From NCBI GenBank assembly GCA_036365145.1, contig JAEOAD010000031.1, positions 12,310,001-12,374,000 of the forward strand: a DNA stretch of 64,000 nt, read 5' to 3'. Made by a program: the position numbers and the translations under genes. Below, piece by piece: positions 57,265 to 64,000 of the stretch. This stretch comes from Orientallactaga sibirica (taxonomy: Eukaryota > Chordata > Mammalia > Rodentia > Dipodidae). The notes beneath the pieces were generated by a model that saw only the letters and a program-made list of their open reading frames with translations, had not been told where the DNA came from and made no database searches. Position 1 is the stretch's first letter, and the number at the start of each line of letters is the position of its first letter.

Positions 57265-57270
57265 GTAAAT
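57265..57270 (+). other. ST8SIA2: Splice donor of ST8SIA2 exon 1
   Basis: CGG|GTAAAT. Reading on in frame gives GGG TAA, an immediate stop, so coding must leave at this GT. The donor is weaker than GTAAGT at the last two positions but keeps the key GTAA. Confidence 0.93.
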
Positions 57271-57712
57271 AGCCGGGCCCGGGCCACAAGCTGTGGCGGG
57301 ATCCCTTCTTCTCCTGGTGCTGCGCGCCCCCACCTCCCCAACACACACACCCCATTCGCTTTGTGTGCGCCGCGCCCCCCTGTAGCTCCGCTAGAGGGGT
57401 GCTGTGGGTTTGGACCACGGGTGGGGATGCCAGGGGCCCGGGACGGTTTAGAGAGCGGATGGTGGGGGCGCGGCTGCCGAGGGGAGTCCCCGGGAGAGGG
57501 AGGACCCCAGGGTTAGCCCTTACCGAGTCGTGTGGGGAAGCGGGCTTGCCCACCCTAGCCCCGGCCCGGCCCCTGGCGTGTCTGTGCCCGGTGTCCCTAG
57601 GGTCGAGGGAGGGCGCCCGGGAGTGTCTTGGGCGAGTGGAGTGACCGAGAGGGGAAGGAGGCAGGAGTTTCTTTGTCTCCGGCTCGGCCGCTTTCTCGCC
57701 TTGGCAAAGTGG

Positions 57713-57723
57713 GCAGGGGGCGC
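57713..57723 (+). promoter_or_regulatory. CTCF-like core in intron 1 CpG island
   Basis: GCAGGGGGCGC matches the right 11 positions of the CTCF core perfectly. The first three positions (TGG instead of CCA) do not fit. Confidence 0.35.
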
Positions 57724-58250
57724 GCCGGGATCTCGGAGCTGGGGGAGGGGATCCCCTGCGGGAGCTGAGTCAGGGATGGCTGGGGGGGGGGACGTTCTGC
57801 ACCCACCCGGGAAATCGGATGTCCCTGGCCGACACGCACTCACGCCTTCGGCCCGCCCGGGATCAGGGCTTGGGGGGTGGCACTACTAGAGGCGTGGCGC
57901 GCTGGGCAGGAGTGAGACCCGGGCTCTTCACCAGGCTTTGGACGCTCAGCCATCCCTGCGACGCCTGCCCCTGGCGACCCCGGGTTACTGTGAGATCCCT
58001 GCGCGGAGAGACCTATACACCTATATGGTACAAGAAAGTCTATAACGCCGGTCGGTCAGAGCCCGCAGAAGCGCGATCTCAGCTTGTCCCCATCTCTTTA
58101 GAAGCTGGGCAGCAGGGCCGCCCCCAGCTTCTCCCGCTTGGGGACTACCCGAATCGCGCACTGGAGGCGCGGGACTCAGCCCAGAGGTGTCCTGTAGGCT
58201 GAGACTTGAGCCCCACCCCGCAGCTCCTGCACTCAGAGCCGGAGCCGGCC

Positions 58251-60454
58251 CCTGTCCAGATCCGTCAACAGAGGTTGGGAGGCGGTGGGGTCCTAAAGCG
58301 GCCTGAAGGGAGAGGGTGAGGTCTCAGAGAGGGCCCCTGGTCCCTTACTCCTCAGGGTTAGTATGGAGCCAAGCGCGTCTGCGCGTCCCCTGCCGCGTGT
58401 TCCCCTCCTTTGTCCCACTTGTTATTTTATTATCAACGTGAATTGATCAGCCTCCTACGCTGTCAGGCCCTTAAAAAAGGAGGTACCTTCCTGAACCCAA
58501 GATGCCAAAGCCCTAACGACCCACCTTGGGGGCAGATACCACTTCCTGCTCCCTCCTTTTTTTCCCTAACCACCCCCCGCCCACTTCTCCAACCCCACGA
58601 TGCATTCTGTGGACTCCACCAGGCCTCAAGAGCCCCCCCCTCTTTCTTTCTTCTCTCCATCCTTCCCCCGCCCCCAAGAGCTTTCAAAACTTTCAGAGTG
58701 TTTAGTTAATACACTGACATGCCACCATCCCCCACCCGGAGATAGCAACAAGCTACTTTTCCTTAGCTGTTCGCTTCAAGAAACTGGGTTCTGAAAGGCC
58801 ACCAGCCAAACCCGGACCTGGGTTGATGGGTTGATGGACGGTACAGTGAACTGGGCCTGGGCCTTCTTGTGGGCTCCCAGGTTTCTGCTTGGCCCAGAGC
58901 CCTATTTGACAACAAGAGAGGGAAGGCTCGTGTTCTGCCCACTGTCCTGCTGCAGACATGAGAAGTGCCACTTCCATGAGCAGGCACTCCTGCTTACTCA
59001 TTCGCTGAACTTCTACTAAGAACCTTTTGCATGCTAGGGACTTTTAATTTTTAAAGTGCAATCAGGAGATCACATGTACGTGGTGTTGCCCTTTCCTGCC
59101 AAAGGCGTTGTGAAGCCTCCCACGTCCAAGTTTTTCCAGCAGGCAGTCCAAGAAGGAGCTTCCAGACTCCTTTGAAACCCAGGGCTCCTGTGCAGAGTGT
59201 ATCCTCTGGGAGCTGTTCCAGTTGAGGGTCCCTACTACTTTTTATTCTGGCCCTGCCTGGGCTGATCCGAGGAAGAAATTGTGAAGCAGATCAAATTTGG
59301 CATCTTCCTTCCCTCTATTGCCTCTGTTCTTTGCACTGACCTTTGGCTTGGCCAGTTGCCACCATCTTCTCCCAGTCTGATGTGGCTCTCCCAGTACTCC
59401 CCCTGCCTTGTGATTGAGACCAACAACCAGTCCTGGCCACAGTCAGCCCTTTCCATGTTTAATCTGGAGGAAAGGAGGCTTATGAATACTTGTCACCAGG
59501 GGAGGAGGAAAGACACAGAGCAGAGAGAATGACAATCTCACCTATACCTTCTCTCTACTAGTAGTAGTAGAGGTTTGAAAACAGTCACTTACTTAAGCCT
59601 TGGAACCACCCCAACTGTGAAGAGCCAAGGCTTGGTGCCAATAAATGCCCTGACACAGATGCCAAGGGGAGGGAGTGTCAAGAGGGCTTCATCTCCCTCA
59701 CCATATGCTTTCTAGGGAGGTCTGGAATCCTACTCAGGACCAAGGCTTGCACCAGCCCTCTCCACCTGTCCTAGGAAGGATTGCAAATTGCCTGCCAGAG
59801 AGAACAATGATCCGTCAAAGGAAAGCTGTTTCTGGATGATACTGAACAGTGGGACCCTGTGATCTGGTGGTCAGATAGGAAAGGATGGAAGGAATCCGTT
59901 TGTGGAGGAAACGGTAAAATTTCCAAAAATTAAACAGGGGTGGAAAGAGAAAGAAGACAGCAAATTGCACTGTATTGGTTGGAGCTCTTCATTCCCTTAC
60001 TTAGAAAAATGAGGCTTTTGGCTGTGGTGTCTCAGAGGCTCTAACCTGCCCCACAAATCATGTATCACGTGGCCAGGTCTCTCTTTGAGGGGCTTTTTCA
60101 AAGTTCCATTCCTCACACTCAGGCTCTCATTGAGCTTGTGCTGAAAAAAAAAAAAGGAAATGTAAAAAGACACATTCTCTGCAAAGCACCCAGAGTCCAG
60201 CGTGGGAGTCAAGGAGCATATTCAAGTTCTAAGTCAGAAATTGAGCGGCACTTTAGTGAAACAGTCCCTCATGCACCTACCGAATTTTAGCATCATTTGG
60301 TCCAAGTTGTAACATCACATCTCCAAGGACAAATCATGGTTGCTTAGAAGTAAAGCAGTCTTGTACAGATGAGCTATTGTAACCATAAGAGAGATTTAGA
60401 ATTCTAGCTTAAGGACAAATGAGTTGCTAGTAATTCTGACCACTGTTGTTGTGA
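58251..60454. other. Intronic unique sequence
   Basis: No rodent SINE, LINE or LTR is seen. A weak MIR/L2-like tail may lie at 58992-59050. No exon could be recognised on either strand. Confidence 0.4.
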
Positions 60455-60600
60455 CCGTGGTAATGATAATGATGGTTAGCATGAATGGAGTACTTGCTGA
60501 GACAGGAGCTGTTCTAAGTTCCTTAAAGATATTAACACAGTCCATCTTTATGGTAACCCAATGGCCAGCTACTAGTGGCCCCAATGACCACTATTTGTGG
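60455..60600 (+). mobile_element. MIR relic
   Basis: 'gttagcatgaatggagtact', 'gctgttctaagttccttaaa' and 'gatattaacacagtccatct' are in MIR order. Confidence 0.65.
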
Positions 60601-60760
60601 AGCTCTATGTGGCAGGTACTGTGCTAACTGCCTTGAAGCACCAGTTCACTGACCTCCCACCAAACCCCTCTTCTCTGGGTACTGCTACTGTCCCTAGTCT
60701 ATCAGTTAAGAACGTGAGGCCCTGAGATGCTAACGTGCTGGTGATAAAGAAAATACTCAA
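60585..60760 (+). mobile_element. Second, adjacent MIR relic
   Basis: 'gaccactatttgtggagctc', 'gtggcaggtactgtgctaac' and 'gttaagaacgtgaggccctg' give a second MIR in the same orientation, directly following the first. Confidence 0.6.
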
Positions 60761-61779
60761 CCCCAGGTTTTCAGAAGCCAAAGCCCAAGATCAAAGCTAG
60801 ACCACCAGGTCCTCTGCATCATTCCCTAACTCCTCCCCTGTTCTAGAATTTTCTGAATAACCTGGACTAACCTTATCAGTTTCCCCTCCATAACTTGGAC
60901 AGAGAGGAGGTGAATGCGGACTGGAGTAGGGCTCAGGGTCCATCTTTTCCACAAGCTATCCCTGTGTTCCGAATAAGCTCACTATCATAAGCATCCCAAC
61001 CTTTTAGCCAGAGTTGGAGATTGAATCTTCTGGAGGAAAAAGCTTTCCCCTTCCATTGGGACCTTGACTCTGATGGCAATTGAATGGGTTTTCCCCAGTT
61101 GTATCCAGGCATCTGAAGCAGGACACTGATGTGTTACAATGAACATCTTACCAGTCTTACTAGTCCACCATGCCAAAGTCCTAGTGTACCCCTGCCAAAC
61201 ACTAAGTACTTCCTGGGAAAGTAACTGAGGATAAGGGGCTAGCTCAGATCAGCACTGCAACTAGACCCATGAGCAAGCAGTGACTCCTAACACCACCAAG
61301 AGCAAGGTGAGGTCACCTCTCACTGGAGTCCAGGTGAATGCAGACGATGACATGGGGCAGTTGCAACCCTGGCACTCTATCCCTCTATGAAGAGAATTCA
61401 TGTTTATTCAAGGTGGCCCTTTTCTCTCTATTTTGTTGAAAAAAGCTCATTTTTCCTCCTCCATCCTAGTATAGTTCATTCAAGTATAAACATAATTAGA
61501 AGATAAAGTAGGAGAGAAAGAAGATCTGGTTTTAACTCCCTTGCTCTAAGTCCTTGTCGCCAACTGTTCTAGCATCAAATTTAAATTGTAAATAGATATC
61601 CATCTTAGAAACCAATTCAACACATGGGGCCTCTTTCTCTTTGTAGCACAGGGTTGCTAGGTTTTAAAATTGTTTGGATTTTACAAATTAGGAATGTTGT
61701 AAATTGCAAAGTAAAAATACTTGACAGAGAGTAGAATTCTTAAAGGCTGGCATTCTTTCAAGCAGGGACTGTACAGCCA
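60761..61779. other. Intronic unique sequence
   Basis: No repeat or exon was recognised. Confidence 0.4.
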
Positions 61780-62060
61780 TGCATAACCTGGCCATTCCCT
61801 GTCTCTTCAGCCTCCCTGAACTCCTCTCATTCCATATTGGTCACGGTTCTCCCAGACTGCATCATAACTTCCCACCTCAGTGCCTTTGCACATGCCAGTC
61901 CTCCTTTCTGGGATAGCTCCTGGCACACACTATCCTTCCTGCCATTCCTGCCCCAGGATCTCAGGTCCCTCTTTCCTATGATTGTCCTAAGGTCTAGTGC
62001 CACCTTTTTTGTGAGATATTCCCAGATCTGACCACCTCTGCCAGTCTGGGTGAGTGGCCC
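61780..62060. mobile_element. L2-like LINE relic
   Basis: 'cctcagtgcctttgcacatg', 'ccagtcctcctttctgggat' and 'tgagatattcccagatctga' resemble the L2 3' region. Orientation is not assigned. Confidence 0.6.
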
Positions 62061-62222
62061 TTCCTGTGGATATATGTTCAGCATACCATCATGCCAACAT
62101 CCTATGAAGTATGAGTCCACAGTTGTGTTTTATTTACCCTTTGTCTCCACCCACTGGTGATCAGTATGTGGGGTGCACCCATCCTGCAGCCCACGCATGC
62201 TTCTCAGCGTAGCTATGAATGC

Positions 62223-62459
62223 TGCTGCTGCTTCTTCTTCTTCTTCTTCCTCCTCCTTCTCCTCCTCCTCCTCTTCTTCTTCTTCTCTCCTTCTTCTTCT
62301 TCTTCTTCTCCTTCTTCTCCTTCTTCTCCTTCTTCTCCTTCTTCTCCTTCTTCTCCTTCTTCTCCTTCTTCTCCTTCTCCTCCTTCTCCTCCTCCTCCTC
62401 CTCCTCCTCCTCCTCCTCCTCCTCCTCCTCCTCCTCCTCCTTCTTCTCCTTCTTCTTCT
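62223..62459 (+). repeat. Polypyrimidine (CTT/CCT)n tract
   Basis: Almost pure C/T for about 230 bp. A CTT/CCT mixture comes first, then a higher-order 9-bp unit ttctccttc repeated about nine times (62307-62384), then a run of CCT triplets (62385-62440). It lies on the tail side of the next SINE and probably arose from that tail. It gives long Arg, Glu or Ser homopolymer frames that are not genes. Confidence 0.95.
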
Positions 62460-62687
62460 TGTTAATTTGAGAGAGACAAAGAGAGAGAAAGAGAGACAAT
62501 GAGCATGCCAGGGGCCTCTCAGCCACTGTGGACAAACTCCAGACACCTGCGCCCCGTTGTGTGCATGTGTGACATTGCATGTTTGTGTCACTTTTGCGTC
62601 TGGCTAAATGCGGGACCTAGAGATTTGAACAGGCATTCTTAGGCTTCGCAGGCAGGTGCCTTAACCGCTAAGCCATCTCTCCATCCC
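62460..62687 (-). mobile_element. Long-form DIP-like SINE (reverse)
   Basis: 'gccactgtggacaaactcca', the extended middle 'gtgacattgcatgtttgtgt' and the head 'taagccatctctccatccc'. The word gaatgc occurs left of the pyrimidine tract (62217-62222) and right of the SINE (62688-62693) as a probable duplication. This places the tract inside the insertion. Confidence 0.9.
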
Positions 62688-64000
62688 AGAATGCATCTTC
62701 TTAACATATGTGGATGACAATGCCATGTTGCAATGTCAAATGGTTGGACAAATGGTAGACAGTAGAGACCATAAAATATTGTTTGAACAAATGACTTTGG
62801 CCTTAGGATGTAGCAAAGTGTGCACCCAGTCCCTGTGTCCCCAAAGGTCCTCTCTGCTCAATTAGTAGTTAATCACCCCTCTGCTTGTTCAGAAAGCCAA
62901 GCCGTTCTCTATGCTAACCATGAAGGCTCAGCCTGCCTATGGCATTGCTTGTTCTCTTAGAATGTTGGAGGGGACAGTGGGAATGAAAGCCCACTGTCCC
63001 CTTGGATAAAAATCAAAGATGTGGAGCCCACACTAGAAGCTTCTGCTCAGCTCTTTGCTCTCCAGAAAGCACCTGCCAGTGTTCAAAGTGCTACTTTGGC
63101 TGTCTCCTCCTTCCACCAGAAGAGCAAGTGCCAGCCCTGTCTTGGGGGCTTCCATCTAGCCATGGAGCAGGCTCAGGAGAACAGCTGTCTTCTCCCAAAG
63201 GTTGGTCCTGGGAAGGGTGTAGAAGGGACATGGTGCACACAGGAATGCAAGGTCTAGTCCGTCCACACTATCTCCATATTGTTCTCTATGAAGTGCTTCA
63301 AAGTGGTGGTTGTCTTTTAAAACAGTGCTCAAACGGAGGGATCCCACTGATGGGTCAAGACTGGCGCTGCTATGTGGATCTAGATGTACTCAGGAGAATC
63401 AGATCTCACAGCTGCCACAGGCAAAGCTAAGTTAGACAGACAGATGGCAGGATACATGGAAATGTCACTGCCTAGTGAGCTAGTACCTGTCTCCTGGGTA
63501 GGGGATGGGGACAGGTCTCTCCCTAGAGGTCTGCCAGGGTGATCACATCCCCTATGGCTGACTAACTGCCAGTCTGGTGCTTGCTTGCTATCTCTTTGGT
63601 GCTAGGCTTGTCTTAAGTGTTGAAATTAGTCACTCTCCTGGGTGGCAGCTAGGCTGGCTTTAAATTCTCCCCCCTCACCTGCAGTTCATCCACCAACCAG
63701 GACCTATTTGTCCCCATGTTTGTTCAGCTTCTGCTGTCTCCAGCTTCGTGGTGGTATGGAGAGAATGACTCCAACCAGAGGAAGCAGCAGTCCCAGGATG
63801 GACTGTGTCTGCCCTGCACATTGGCAGCTGTGCTTCTCCTGACACACTATAAGCACTTGGGGTCCCCGTTTGTTCCCCTGGGAAATTCCATATCTCGTCT
63901 TGCTGTGTGTGTGCATGTGAGTTTGGAGTCTGCTCTGCAAGAGACACACTATCCGTGCTGTCAATAACAAGACTGCACTGGGAGAAGTCCTTTAGCAGAG
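62688..64000. other. Intronic unique sequence to window end
   Basis: No repeat family was recognised. A 142-codon + strand frame (63002-63430) and others have no known domain and no match to ST8SIA2 stem or catalytic sequence. Confidence 0.4.

Larger units (their letters stand above)
56550..58250 (+). promoter_or_regulatory. ST8SIA2: CpG island and TATA-less promoter of ST8SIA2
   Basis: GC content and CpG density jump sharply at about 56.55 kb ('cgtcgtcgtcgccggcgccg') and decline after about 58.2 kb, straddling exon 1. No TATA box is seen upstream of the start codon. Overlapping Sp1-type GC boxes lie at 56927-56939 and a GTCGCC-rich patch at 56991-57018. The mouse and human genes are known to have TATA-less, GC-rich promoters with Sp1 sites and brain-restricted activity. 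The transcription start cannot be fixed from sequence alone. It probably lies between about 56.6 and 57.1 kb. Confidence 0.85.
57265..64000 (+). other. ST8SIA2: ST8SIA2 intron 1 (5' part)
   Basis: The intron is at least 6.7 kb and runs off the window. I looked for the start of exon 2 (stem region rich in Ser/Asn after the Gly-Asn-Ser junction) and did not find it. Contents: the end of the CpG island, two MIR pieces, an L2 piece, a polypyrimidine tract and one DIP SINE. Confidence 0.88.

Noticed and set aside
57044..57268. Possible N-terminal extension of ST8SIA2
   Set aside because: The frame is open upstream of the ATG, but its first codon here is GTG. No in-frame ATG exists upstream, and the family protein starts at the 57167 Met.
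56628..57272. 214-codon + strand frame across the CpG island
   Set aside because: Arg/Ala/Gly/Pro-rich composition is typical of chance frames in GC-rich DNA. It uses a different frame from ST8SIA2 and matches no known protein.
62130..62591. Arg-, Glu-, Ser- and Leu-rich long frames
   Set aside because: They are translations of the CTT/CCT microsatellite.
1..64000. CRISPR arrays, bacterial operons, tRNA or rRNA genes
   Set aside because: None were found. tRNA-like sequences are all parts of SINEs, and direct repeats are microsatellites or transposon duplications.

Overview
The window is mammalian nuclear DNA, almost entirely non-coding, from a rodent. The interspersed repeats are short B1 monomers, B4-type tRNA/B1 SINEs, a few ID-like elements, and many copies of a tRNA-derived SINE that starts 'ggctggagagatggctta' and ends in a CT-rich stretch plus an A-rich tail. 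No murid B2 was seen. I match the last SINE, from memory, to the DIP family of dipodoid rodents, so a jerboa (for example Jaculus) is the best guess. Family names are recalled, not checked against a database.

One protein-coding segment is recognised: coding exon 1 of ST8SIA2 (polysialyltransferase STX) on the + strand at 57167-57264. It lies in a CpG island (about 56.55-58.25 kb) with a TATA-less, Sp1/G-quadruplex-rich promoter. The splice donor is at 57265. Intron 1 runs to the right edge, and exon 2 was not found. ST8SIA2 makes polysialic acid on NCAM in the Golgi of developing neurons.

From 1 to 55 kb the sequence looks like the intergenic flank upstream of ST8SIA2. It is a repeat landscape: solo MaLR LTRs (MLT1-, MST- and MT-like), an MT-like MaLR with both LTRs (43.46-45.65 kb, - strand), L1 3' ends at 2.7-4.85 kb (+), 21.6-22.8 kb (-), 48.2-49.3 kb (-) and 51.8-54.1 kb (+), old MIR, L2 and MER5A fragments, and microsatellites. 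Insertions are often nested, and several target-site duplications can be read directly.

The 54.1-62.2 kb segment around exon 1 carries only ancient repeats. It contains a perfect match to the CTCF core consensus (55044) about 2.1 kb upstream of the start codon. Other points of interest are three 55-bp direct repeats each carrying a CCAAT box (46.93-47.10 kb), a head-to-head pair of L1 3'UTRs with a shared antisense reading frame, a long-form DIP SINE subfamily, and a 230-bp polypyrimidine tract in intron 1. No bacterial, CRISPR or exotic system is present, and no second protein-coding gene could be supported.
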